Position numbers and translations under genes: made by a program. The notes under the pieces are model-generated. The model did no database searches, was not told the DNA's origin, and was given only the letters and a program-made list of their open reading frames with translations. From the NCBI GenBank assembly GCA_030430205.1, contig JAUIGE010000009.1:62001-126000 (forward strand): a DNA stretch of 64,000 nt. Reading direction: 5' to 3'. Below, piece after piece: positions 33,301 through 41,035 of the stretch. The stretch is from Bacteroidia bacterium (GTDB taxonomy: Bacteria > Bacteroidota > Bacteroidia > J057). The first letter of the stretch is position 1; every line of letters starts with the position of its first letter.

Positions 33301-36300
33301 GTGGTAGTCACTGTGAAACCCGAGCCGGTGGTTGCAGGTGCTTCTGCAACTATTTGCAGCGGAGAAGAAGTAAACATCGCGCTTTCAGAAGTGAATAGCA
33401 TGCCTGGCGTAAGCTTTAGCTGGGCAGCTCCTGTGCTTCCTCCAGGTGTTTTTGCTTTGGGTTCTGTACAGGGAGGAAATGGAAATACAATCAACGGTTA
33501 TTTCTATATCAATACGACAGCCACTTCTCAGGATATTGTCTTTGAAGTAATTGGAGAAAGTGCTGCCAGTTGTCAGGGCGAGCCTACACAGATCATCGTT
33601 AGCGTAGGCCCAAGTACCCAAATCGGCACATCCCAGCTTTCAGCATGTGAAGATGCTCCCGGAACAGGAATCGCTACCTTTAGCCTGCCTCTTCCCCCCG
33701 GATCACCTACAGCCCAATTTTACATTCAAAGCGGTAACAGCTGGATTCCGATAAACAACCCTGCTGCCTATGTCAGCGGTCCTGCTACTGTTTTTGTCTC
33801 GGGTACACCGGGCATCAATTGCACGGAATTTTCCAACTTTCTCCAATTCGATCTCCTGGTTTCAGATGCGCCCCTTTCTCCTGGAGTAGAAGATATCGAC
33901 ATCTGTGAGGGCGAATCCACCAAAATCACCCCCGGCGCTCCGGGCCCACAGGCTTTCGAAGCCTTCTGGGAATTTGATAATGCATCCACCGCTGGTGTAA
34001 GTAATCAGGGTGCAGCGATCCCTCAGGATGCCGTATTTGGTCCGGGTGTATCAGGGATTGCTTTCTTCTCCGATGGAAATGGAGGTACAGCTTATGCGGG
34101 CACCAATTGGAATAGCAGCTCGCTGAATCTGGATGATTATATCGAATTCTGCGTTAGCCCCAGCGGCAGTTTTGACCTGGAATTGACCGGAATCAGCTTC
34201 GTAGAGCGGAGATCAGGATCAGGTCCGATGGAAGTAGAAGTTCACTATTCAACGGATGGATTTGCTACAGCTGGAAGCCTGATTCCCGGTACAGATATTA
34301 CCATAAGTGGAACGGCATATACGCCCATCAGCTTCAATTTTGCTTCTTCTATCGTACACAATGGCCCCATCTGCATCCGCATATATGGCTATGATGGAAG
34401 CAGCTCAGCAGGCACCTGGCGATTTGATGATGTAGCCGTCAAAGGCAACCTGATCCCACAACTCGGCAGCGAAGTCGTTGACTTCATGTGGACATTTGAA
34501 GGCGAAACCGCCGCTGGCGCTTCTTCCAGCAGCAATGGCTCTGCTGGTAGTGCTTCATTTGGCTCTGGAAATGGAAGCATCAGCTTCCCTGCCGGAAATG
34601 GTTCGACAGATTCCTACTCAGCCAATAGCTGGAGTACAGGCCCGCTTAACGCCAATGAATACATCGAGTTCTGCGTCAGCGCCAATCCCGGATGGGAAAT
34701 GGATTTGACTGACATTGAATTTGACGAAAGACGTTCCAATTCAGGTATTCGTGACTTTATTGTGGCCTATTCATTTGACAATTTTGCCTCATCAGGCAAT
34801 ACAGTGGCCATCGAAAATGTCCCTGACAATGACAGTTGGAGAGGGCATGAGATTGATTTAACCATCAGTGGAGCTACCCAGGTATGTTTCCGCATCTATG
34901 GCTACAATGCCGAAGGCTTCACAGGCACCTGGCGTTTTGACAATGTCGTCATCTCTGGCAGCCTCACCCAATTGGGCCTTCCTGCTGCCAGCGCATTCAA
35001 CTTTTATGATGCCAATCCTTCCGGCAGCGCGAATCTGCTTGCAGGCGGAGTCGCATGTTATGACCCTCAAACTGCTCCCGGCGCTACCCAGACCGTCTGG
35101 GTGACAGCACTTGAAAATGGCTGCGAAAGCCCTGCTGTAGCTGTGCAGGTACATGTGAAGCCTGCTCCTTATATTCAGGCAACTACAAACAGCCCAATTT
35201 GCGAAGGGGAAGACATACATCTTTCCGCAGCTGGTCAGGCGATTCAGTACAACTGGAGTGGTCCTGCTGGCTTCAACTCTCAGGCTGCCAATGCCAGCAT
35301 TCTTGCTGCCACACCTGCAAATGGCGGTGTTTACCGACTTGTCGGCATTGACGGCGATGGCTGCACAGATACCGTCTACACAAATGTAGATGTACATGAT
35401 GGCCCTCATGCGGGCACAGGACACCACATCAACTTACTGACAAGTGATCCTATTTTACACCTCTTTGATTCTTTGACAAATAATCCAAATACAGGGGGTG
35501 TTTGGGCAGCCCCCAATGGCACGCCTCTGCCAACAGGCTATACCGGTGAGTTTAATCCCGCCACACAAATGGCTGGCCAATACACCTATACAGTATCTGG
35601 TACAGGAGCATGTGTAGGGGAATATGACTCTGCTGTCATGATTGTTAACATCATCGCGCCTCCAACACCACCAAGCATTGCAGCCTCTGTCATGCTACAA
35701 GGCGCATACGATGCGGCAAGTGGCCTGATGACAGATGGGCTTAGAAGCCTGGGGGTACTGCCATTGAATGAACCATTCACAGCTCTTGGCTATGTGCATA
35801 TAGGTGGCGGTGCCGAATTTACCAGCCAGCAGGTGTTGGACGTAATAGGCCCTGACGCAATCGTGGACTGGGTAATCGTCGAACTGCGCGATGCGCAGGA
35901 CGCTTCTGTAGTGATCGCAACGCGCTCGGCGCTGCTGCAACGCGATGGCGACATCGTAGATATAGACGGCACTTCTGCCGTTAGTTTCAACATGGCTGCT
36001 CCGGGCAATTACCATGTTGCCATCTTCCATCGCAATCACTTACCGATCATGGGCTCTACAGTTTATGGACTCGGTACAACTGCCACCACTGTGGACTTTG
36101 CCTCTGCCTCTACGCCTATCTATGGCATACAGCCTGTAAGACTGGTCAATGGAGTTCAGCTCATGTTTGCGGGTGATGCCAACGGCGACGGCCAGATCCA
36201 AAATACAGATGATGTACACATCTGGCAGGCAGAAGTAGGCACCTCTGGTTACCGGGGCGGTGACTACAACCTGGATGGCCAAATCCAAAACTCTGACCGC

Positions 36301-36351
36301 ATGTTCCTATGGGTACCCAATGCGGGAAAAGGGTCTCAGGTTCCGAATTGA
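30367..36351 (+). CDS. giant surface protein with Ig/PKD-like repeats and a dockerin-like C-terminus
   Basis: A 1994-residue exported protein. A signal peptide ends with SANAQ near 28. Residues about 30-215 form an LTD-like domain. PKD-like/Ig-like segments, each ending in a variant of VTVKPEPVV, follow to about 1180. Three larger jelly-roll type modules occur: about 748-933 (FEGGG to AFDNLQVFG), 1194-1350 (FEAFWEFDN to WRFDDVAVKG), and 1371-1535 (VDFMWTFEG to WRFDNVVISG); the last two are clear duplicates. The C-terminus (about 1936-1994) has two calcium-binding loops (GDANGDGQIQNTDD, YNLDGQIQNSDR) like dockerin. Few lysines and many Asp/Asn suggest a calcium-rich cell-surface or secreted adhesin. 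No type IX sorting domain is obvious. Confidence 0.88.
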   Translation: MKHFTFPALGAFLLFMATGFWQTSANAQTALSPGDVMLTGVVSDGNDIISFLLLKDVDMNTTIRFTDNEWTGTAFNSGEGFLTWTATSAFSCGTQVIITNPGNTSITANNGSAARTGGSFALAGGGDALYMFQDGTSITHLFFYDYFSGSSTEIPSGLPANVTLDFTSHKDNYKYDCSTISGSKETIRDEISDESNWIGDDDTFSLGCTWNVTCTPPCIADAGTLTAPSSACAIATLSASASGFQGDPTYSQTYVLADASGNILDIQSNGQFSGIAGGSYQVASFNYLTSDGAPSTSDNLNTYSKGTDCFDMASQAFNVGDPQPSFDSPPSQVCENGIATFSLSASYFSYSWSTPGASITDGGGSSDQFAEVTFGSSNATVSVTVTDAYGCTASTSQAVTIGVTPDLAQQDCNNCGHIRLRICEDDPTPDLNAYITGGNSAYVNGYSLNWCEDSDGEPGSPISPPSINTSNPGLYTYWVAQESPDGCESEDKIEVRVRVRKKPNHSLAMPNPLCQGAQLDLAQYVSDAANQADLYEFYLGDPNNGGVFLGSATATNGSVNTGQFVITTLGAGTHTIYVVATNTFNNVPDCSETTTQAVTVHPKPVLDPIAHIGPVCPGDLVQPNFGSTPGGALFVWSNTNTQIGLGASGLGNVSFNAAANTSAQPIVGQITVFALLNNCSSNPVTFDVTVGSDPVLASGLTDMVCSRSGANINLATNSLTNMPGEKYKWASPTLSAPMTGTGSEVLIGSESFEGGGVGYSAPAEFYDGSNDLFSLLDGTVGPNYIGADGTYYWAAEDTDDNGGDELDEKILTLNAINISGAVNPRFEGLFAAGRVFEYDAADYFYVEYNVDGSGWNPGLRFSYIDNGDPFNEPLALDTDDDGNGDGPQLTNTFASFGFNIPNGNSVQIRVRLAMDGGDEEVAFDNLQVFGTIPGGGARSTASAAPITDGYQNTTGSPQTVTYNVIPVSAAGCEGDPVAVVVTVKPEPVVAGASATICSGEEVNIALSEVNSMPGVSFSWAAPVLPPGVFALGSVQGGNGNTINGYFYINTTATSQDIVFEVIGESAASCQGEPTQIIVSVGPSTQIGTSQLSACEDAPGTGIATFSLPLPPGSPTAQFYIQSGNSWIPINNPAAYVSGPATVFVSGTPGINCTEFSNFLQFDLLVSDAPLSPGVEDIDICEGESTKITPGAPGPQAFEAFWEFDNASTAGVSNQGAAIPQDAVFGPGVSGIAFFSDGNGGTAYAGTNWNSSSLNLDDYIEFCVSPSGSFDLELTGISFVERRSGSGPMEVEVHYSTDGFATAGSLIPGTDITISGTAYTPISFNFASSIVHNGPICIRIYGYDGSSSAGTWRFDDVAVKGNLIPQLGSEVVDFMWTFEGETAAGASSSSNGSAGSASFGSGNGSISFPAGNGSTDSYSANSWSTGPLNANEYIEFCVSANPGWEMDLTDIEFDERRSNSGIRDFIVAYSFDNFASSGNTVAIENVPDNDSWRGHEIDLTISGATQVCFRIYGYNAEGFTGTWRFDNVVISGSLTQLGLPAASAFNFYDANPSGSANLLAGGVACYDPQTAPGATQTVWVTALENGCESPAVAVQVHVKPAPYIQATTNSPICEGEDIHLSAAGQAIQYNWSGPAGFNSQAANASILAATPANGGVYRLVGIDGDGCTDTVYTNVDVHDGPHAGTGHHINLLTSDPILHLFDSLTNNPNTGGVWAAPNGTPLPTGYTGEFNPATQMAGQYTYTVSGTGACVGEYDSAVMIVNIIAPPTPPSIAASVMLQGAYDAASGLMTDGLRSLGVLPLNEPFTALGYVHIGGGAEFTSQQVLDVIGPDAIVDWVIVELRDAQDASVVIATRSALLQRDGDIVDIDGTSAVSFNMAAPGNYHVAIFHRNHLPIMGSTVYGLGTTATTVDFASASTPIYGIQPVRLVNGVQLMFAGDANGDGQIQNTDDVHIWQAEVGTSGYRGGDYNLDGQIQNSDRMFLWVPNAGKGSQVPN

Positions 36352-36372
36352 TTAGCTGATTAGTTGATGAAA
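36349..36372. repeat. 8-bp tandem repeat after the giant surface protein gene
   Basis: Octamers TGATTAGC, TGATTAGT and TGATGAAA follow one another and start with the stop codon itself. Similar octamers on the other strand end the MCE gene at 47047. Confidence 0.5.
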
Positions 36373-36387
36373 GATAGAGCATACAGA

Positions 36388-36421
36388 GGGCCTTTCGCTT
36401 TGGCGAGAGGCCCTTTCTTTT
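36388..36421 (+). terminator. rho-independent terminator after the giant surface protein gene
   Basis: An 11-bp stem (36388-36398 with 36403-36413, one G-T pair) with a TTTG loop is followed by TTTCTTTT. Confidence 0.88.
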
Positions 36422-36427
36422 AGGTTG

Positions 36428-37624
36428 TTAGTATTTGCCGTTTTTATCTGGATATCCCCTAAAGCGATTATCCTTGTCGAGCTGCCAACTGCCGTTTATT
36501 TCCCTTACAAAACAGCTTGACTCGTAATCCAGGCCTTTTAGTTCAGAACCCAGGCGTGAAAGCTTCACGAATGGGGTGGGCTGAAGATTTATCACCTTGT
36601 ACCTAATTTCAAAATAGCCTTCAGCCGGGATGATTTCGCGGATTTGAATGCTGTCATAGCGGTAGGTCTCCACTATGGATGAAAAAGTATCATCCCACAT
36701 GATACTGTCAACTACAAAAGCTTTCCCTTTTTCACTCAAGGTGATGTCAAAGGTCTTGCAACAGTGAGAAGAATCTGTCTGCTTCATGCTCAACAAGCCC
36801 TCTGCCTCCAACTCTTTAAAACGATGGTAGGTAATGATATTGGCCTCATCCATGATAATGACCAATTTTCGATTGATCACATGCTCATTTTCAAAGGTAT
36901 TGGCAGCAAAACCCTCTGCCAAATAGCTGACTTTCATTTCTTGCGAAATAGGCGGTGCGTCAGGATCCCATTTGGAAATAATGATTTGGCCTTCTAATTG
37001 ACTCCAGCCTGTAAAGGATTTATTGTCAAGTACTGCTTTTATGACTTTCCCGCTTTTTCGCTCGATTATGTATTCCCCTGAAATGTTTTTTTCAAATTTC
37101 TTTGTGCTTTCAGAAAAGTTGTTTGTGGCATAAATCCTCGCATAGTCTTCATTTATTTCTTTCAGGGTAAATGAACTAAATACCGAATCAAAAACCAGGT
37201 CGTCGACCTCTCTGGCCATATTCCATGGCACATTCATCAAGGCTCCCTTCTCTGGAAAAGGCAAAAAATAATGCTGTACATCAATATTCAATGGGGGTTT
37301 TTCCAGGGAGTGGATGTACCTCAGCTCCTGTAGCAGCTTCCCCAATGAATCCAGGCGAAAAGCCATAGGATCATGTATAGCTGTTGTATTTGCATCATCA
37401 AAGCCTTCCAGCTTTTCAACGACAGCCTGGATAGCAAAAGAGCCATCTTCCATTGAGTCGACCTCAAATTTTAACTCCTGAGTGATATGGAATTTTTCAG
37501 ACTTAATTTCGACTTTATAAAAAAGCACTTCTCCTTCAGAGAAGCTATATCCCAGCTTTATGGGCTGGGAGTTTCCCCATACTAAAAAGCCAAGGAAACA
37601 ACTGAGTAGCATATAGTTTTTCAT
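36428..37624 (-). CDS. secreted protein of unknown function
   Basis: A 398-residue product with a signal peptide (hydrophobic core LLSCFLGFLVW, cut near GNSQ). The mature region begins YSFSEGEVLFYKVEIKSEKFHITQELKFEVDSMEDGSF, a beta-rich pattern reminiscent of the DUF6263-like protein at 11551. A CC pair lies at SSHCCKTF. Four tryptophans and many acidic residues occur, but no catalytic motif was recognised. It is convergent to the giant surface protein gene and divergent from ade. The function is unknown. Confidence 0.7.
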   Translation of the reverse strand: MKNYMLLSCFLGFLVWGNSQPIKLGYSFSEGEVLFYKVEIKSEKFHITQELKFEVDSMEDGSFAIQAVVEKLEGFDDANTTAIHDPMAFRLDSLGKLLQELRYIHSLEKPPLNIDVQHYFLPFPEKGALMNVPWNMAREVDDLVFDSVFSSFTLKEINEDYARIYATNNFSESTKKFEKNISGEYIIERKSGKVIKAVLDNKSFTGWSQLEGQIIISKWDPDAPPISQEMKVSYLAEGFAANTFENEHVINRKLVIIMDEANIITYHRFKELEAEGLLSMKQTDSSHCCKTFDITLSEKGKAFVVDSIMWDDTFSSIVETYRYDSIQIREIIPAEGYFEIRYKVINLQPTPFVKLSRLGSELKGLDYESSCFVREINGSWQLDKDNRFRGYPDKNGKY

Positions 37625-37706
37625 AGATCAAAGATAAAAAAGGTGGCCATTCCCATTTCCTGATTCCACAAATATCAGGACAGATCGGGTTGAATTTTGG
37701 TAAGAT

Positions 37707-37724
37707 AGATCGTAAAAACGATCT
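37707..37724. promoter_or_regulatory. palindromic site upstream of ade
   Basis: AGATCGT-AAAA-ACGATCT, an exact 7-bp dyad, lies 29 bases before the ade start. It could be an operator for an unidentified repressor, or the stem of a small hairpin in the leader. Confidence 0.5.
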
Positions 37725-37753
37725 TGTATCAAATTTCAAAGAAAGCAAAAAAC

Positions 37754-39373
37754 ATGATTCTAAGAGGCCAAATTGTCAATGTTCACGATCAAAGCATCTT
37801 CCCGGGCGAGATACATATTGAAAATGGGCGCATCAGTCGGATAGAGAAAAAAGAAGTCACAGAACAGAGTTACCTGATGCCAGGCTTTGTGGATGCACAT
37901 ATCCATATCGAAAGTTCGATGCTCGTGCCTTCAGAATTTGCCCGCCTGGCGGTTTGCCATGGCACTGTGGCCACGGTTTCTGATCCGCATGAGATCGCCA
38001 ATGTACTGGGCATTGAGGGCGTAGAATTTATGATTGAGAATGCACGTAAAGTGCCATTGAAATTTTATTTCGGTGCGCCTTCCTGCGTGCCGGCCACGCC
38101 ATTTGAAACCGCTGGGGCCGAGATCGGCCCGGAGGGGGTGCAGCAATTGCTGGAGATGCCCGAGGTAAAATACCTCTCAGAGATGATGAATTATCCCGGA
38201 GTCATCCATGAGGATGAAGGGGTGATGGCCAAGATCGCTGCCGCGCATGCACTCGGCAAGCCCGTGGACGGGCATGCGCCCGGCCTGAGAGGAGAAGCTT
38301 TGAAAAGCTACCAGAAAGCAGGCATCTCAACCGATCACGAAGCTTTTTCCTATGCCGAAGGAAAGGAAAAACTGGAGCTGGGGATGAAAATCCTGATCCG
38401 CGAAGGCAGTGCTGCCAAAAACTTTGAAGCGCTTATTCCACTGCTTCGGGAGTTTCCGGATCAGATCATGTTTTGCTCGGATGACAAACATCCTGATGAC
38501 CTGATGGTCAGCCATTTGAATGCGATTGCCGCACGAGCCATCGCCAAAGGCCATGAGCTTTTCCATGTCCTCCGTGCCATGTCCCTCAATCCTGTACAGC
38601 ATTACGATCTACAGGTGGGATTGCTGCGTGAAGGCGATGCAGCAGACCTGATCCAGGTCAAAGACCTGACATCTTTTGAAGTGGAAGCCTGCTGGATTGA
38701 TGGGGAAAAGGTAGCCGAAAAAGGAAAATCTTTTATCGAGCCTGTTTCTTTTAAGCCTATCAATCAATTTAATATTGGAAAAATATCAGCTGACAGCCTT
38801 CGCCTGGCTGCCACAGGCAGCCAGCTGCACATCATCGAGGCACTCGATGGGGAACTGATCACACGGGCTCTGGTAGCAGAGGCCAAAACAGAAAAGGGGC
38901 AGCTCGTGTCCGATGTGGATCGGGACATCCTGAAAATGGTGATGATCAACCGCTACCGGGAAGCGCCACCTGCTTTTGCTTTTATCCAAAATTTTGGGCT
39001 AAAAACAGGCGCCATCGCCTCCTGTGTCGGCCACGACTCCCATAACCTGATCGCTGTAGGCGTAGACGACGCCAGCCTGGCCAGGGCGCTCAATGCCGTC
39101 ATTGAGCAGCAGGGCGGCATTTCTGCCGTTTCCGACACCGAAACGCAATGCCTGCCCCTGCCTGTGGCAGGGATCATGTCCGATCAGGATGGCCGCAGCG
39201 TAGGCAAAGCCTACGCGGGGATAGATGGCTTCGCCAAAAGCCTGGGCTGCAAGCTCAAGGCACCTTTTATGACTTTGTCATTTATGGGATTGCTGGTGAT
39301 TCCAGCGCTGAAACTCAGCGACAAAGGGCTATTTGATGGAGAGAAATTCGAATTTGTGGAGTTGAATTTTTGA
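37754..39373 (+). CDS. ade: adenine deaminase
   Basis: A 539-residue amidohydrolase that converts adenine to hypoxanthine with release of ammonia. The metal-binding segment is MPGFVDAHIHIESSML near 42-57, then CHGTVATVSDPHEIANV, the substrate region HAPGLRG near 177, FCSDDKHPDDL near 236, and the C-terminal subdomain with SCVGHDSHNLIAVGVDD near 422 typical of bacterial Ade. The ATG at 37754 gives the family N-terminus MILRGQIVNVHDQ; an upstream TTG or ATG would be poorly conserved. It allows use of adenine as purine or nitrogen source. A palindrome lies just before the start. Confidence 0.96.
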   Translation: MILRGQIVNVHDQSIFPGEIHIENGRISRIEKKEVTEQSYLMPGFVDAHIHIESSMLVPSEFARLAVCHGTVATVSDPHEIANVLGIEGVEFMIENARKVPLKFYFGAPSCVPATPFETAGAEIGPEGVQQLLEMPEVKYLSEMMNYPGVIHEDEGVMAKIAAAHALGKPVDGHAPGLRGEALKSYQKAGISTDHEAFSYAEGKEKLELGMKILIREGSAAKNFEALIPLLREFPDQIMFCSDDKHPDDLMVSHLNAIAARAIAKGHELFHVLRAMSLNPVQHYDLQVGLLREGDAADLIQVKDLTSFEVEACWIDGEKVAEKGKSFIEPVSFKPINQFNIGKISADSLRLAATGSQLHIIEALDGELITRALVAEAKTEKGQLVSDVDRDILKMVMINRYREAPPAFAFIQNFGLKTGAIASCVGHDSHNLIAVGVDDASLARALNAVIEQQGGISAVSDTETQCLPLPVAGIMSDQDGRSVGKAYAGIDGFAKSLGCKLKAPFMTLSFMGLLVIPALKLSDKGLFDGEKFEFVELNF

Positions 39374-39694
39374 TTATTCGACATCTTTCAGCCTGGAAAT
39401 CCTTTCAGGATTCTGAGAAGTATGGAATACATCAAGGATGAAAATTTTTCCTCTATCTCCAACGATTTTGTAAATGATTCTATACTTTTTATCAAATACG
39501 GCTGAACGGTAAATTTTTTGGGTACTTCTCAATTCATGACATTCTGGATGAATAAATGGCATAGAACCAAGTCCATCTGCGAAGAATAGAAGCTTCTCTA
39601 TATAATTTACAGTTTTATCCGATGAATAACTTTTCAGGTAGGAAAATATTCTTTCAAGAGAATCCAGAGCATGCTGCGTCCACTCTATTTCCAT
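39374..39694 (-). CDS. ParE/RelE-type toxin of a type II toxin-antitoxin system
   Basis: A 106-residue ParE-like protein: IEWTQHALDSLERIFSYLKSYS is the usual N-terminal strand and helix, and the core KYRIIYKIVGDRGKIFILDVFHTSQNPERI carries the RIIY and FHTSQNP segments of the family. ParE toxins poison DNA gyrase, RelE toxins cut mRNA on ribosomes; the target is not decided here. It overlaps the upstream antitoxin gene by ten bases and its stop lies directly at the ade stop, convergent. Confidence 0.9.
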   Translation of the reverse strand: MEIEWTQHALDSLERIFSYLKSYSSDKTVNYIEKLLFFADGLGSMPFIHPECHELRSTQKIYRSAVFDKKYRIIYKIVGDRGKIFILDVFHTSQNPERISRLKDVE

Positions 39695-39933
39695 GATTTC
39701 ATCATTTCCCTGACCTGACTTGTGTTAAAGGTTTTTCCTTCGAGAATGTTTTTTTCGGCCTCCGCAATCCTTTCCAGAAATACATCCATTACCATAGGAT
39801 TAGAACCTGTTTCAGCTCCATTCTCCTCAACTTCTTCTATGCTCTCAACAATTGTTAATTTTTTGAGATAAGTTACCAGGGCTATTATTTCTTCCTGTCT
39901 CCCTGCTTTAAATTGAATTTTTAGACTCTTCAT
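39685..39933 (-). CDS. antitoxin of the ParE-type pair
   Basis: An 82-residue protein that precedes and overlaps the toxin gene, as type II antitoxins do. The N-terminus (MKSLKIQFKAGRQEEIIALVTYLKKLTIVESIEEVEE) could form a strand and helix, and the C-terminal part (MDVFLERIAEAEKNILEGKTFNTSQVREMMKSW) is the kind of amphipathic helix that wraps a ParE toxin. A DNA-binding motif of a known class is not obvious. Identification rests mainly on position and on the EGKTF-type end common in ParE antitoxins. Confidence 0.75.
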   Translation of the reverse strand: MKSLKIQFKAGRQEEIIALVTYLKKLTIVESIEEVEENGAETGSNPMVMDVFLERIAEAEKNILEGKTFNTSQVREMMKSWK

Positions 39934-40023
39934 CTTTTTTTTGTTATTATTAAAGATACGAAATTAAGACCAAAGTGTATCTATTTTCCCTACTTTCGTT
40001 ATTCCTATAAACCCACATACCCT

Positions 40024-41031
40024 ATGCAGGAAAAACTCATCAATACGCTTCAAAACAGCCCGCTTTGGCTGGGAATCGCTGTGAGTTGTATCCTATTGGC
40101 TGGTTTTTTCTTTTACTTTTACTTCAAAAATCAATTTTCGGGCAAACTTTCGGACATTCCCAGGGAGTTGCCTCCCCAATCCCTATCGCCCGCGGTATTG
40201 CGCTATATCTGGCGCAGAGGCTTTGATGCACAATGCCTGCTCGCAGGCATCCTGAGTGCAGTCATGAAAGACTGCTACCGTATCAAGTGGCGCAATGAAT
40301 CCTTTAGCATTTACCTGAATAAACTGGCCACCTTCGAGCGACTGAGCGGCGATGAGCGTGCAGCCCTTTCCTTCAACCGCAAATCCTACATCGAACGGCT
40401 GGGCATCGGCAAAAAGAAAAGCCGGTTTACCACCAGGGCTGAGGGTAGAATGCAAAGCTATATAGATGAAAATTACAGCCATTTCCTTTTCAAAAAGCAT
40501 CTCTTGATTTTGATAGGGTTGGGGTTTTCATTCTTTATCTCTATGGTACTTACCAAATCCTATACAGATATATCCCTGGACTTTGGTACAGGTTATTTCC
40601 TTTTTGTTATCCCATTATCCCTGGGCTTAATGGGAGGAGCCATTTATGCTCTTAAAATCAAAAACTGGGTCGCATTGCCCGTATGCCTGGCCTTTTCCTT
40701 TGTTGGTCTGGTTATGGCATATAATATAGAATCGTCCTCCGAATCTTTCTTATTTCTTCCCCTCATACCCTTGATCAGTATCAATTCTATCTTTTTTTTC
40801 AAACTTCCCAAAAGGAAGCCGGAAGGAGAAAAGCTCTTTATCGAGATAGAGGAGTTTCGCAATTTTCTTTCAGAAAGGGTAGAAAAAGACCAGTACTTTG
40901 AAAAAAGTGAGTATTACCTTATTCCCTATCTTGTAGCACTGGAAATTCCTTTTAAAAATGATGAATATTTCAACACCCTAATTAGCAACTCTCCTCACGA
41001 TATTGGCCAGTTACCGGAATTCCTGAGATAA
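40024..41031 (+). CDS. DUF2207-like membrane protein lacking the N-terminal ectodomain
   Basis: A 335-residue protein with a first membrane helix (residues 15-33) and a block of three or four helices near 160-260. The soluble segment (LSPAVLRYIWRRGFDAQCLLAGILSAVMKDCYRIKWRN) resembles the domain after the membrane helix in DUF2207 proteins, and the C-terminal FRNFLSERVEKDQYF plus YLIPYLVALEI segments also match that family. The large external domain normally found first is missing, so this is a shortened version. The function of the family is unknown. It converges on the large sensor-like gene with a gap of only four bases. Confidence 0.7.
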   Translation: MQEKLINTLQNSPLWLGIAVSCILLAGFFFYFYFKNQFSGKLSDIPRELPPQSLSPAVLRYIWRRGFDAQCLLAGILSAVMKDCYRIKWRNESFSIYLNKLATFERLSGDERAALSFNRKSYIERLGIGKKKSRFTTRAEGRMQSYIDENYSHFLFKKHLLILIGLGFSFFISMVLTKSYTDISLDFGTGYFLFVIPLSLGLMGGAIYALKIKNWVALPVCLAFSFVGLVMAYNIESSSESFLFLPLIPLISINSIFFFKLPKRKPEGEKLFIEIEEFRNFLSERVEKDQYFEKSEYYLIPYLVALEIPFKNDEYFNTLISNSPHDIGQLPEFLR

Positions 41032-41035
41032 AATA

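Noticed and set aside
30367-36351. Type IX secretion sorting domain at the end of the giant protein
   Set aside because: The C-terminus is dockerin-like with calcium loops; the usual strand pattern of the T9SS C-terminal domain was not seen.
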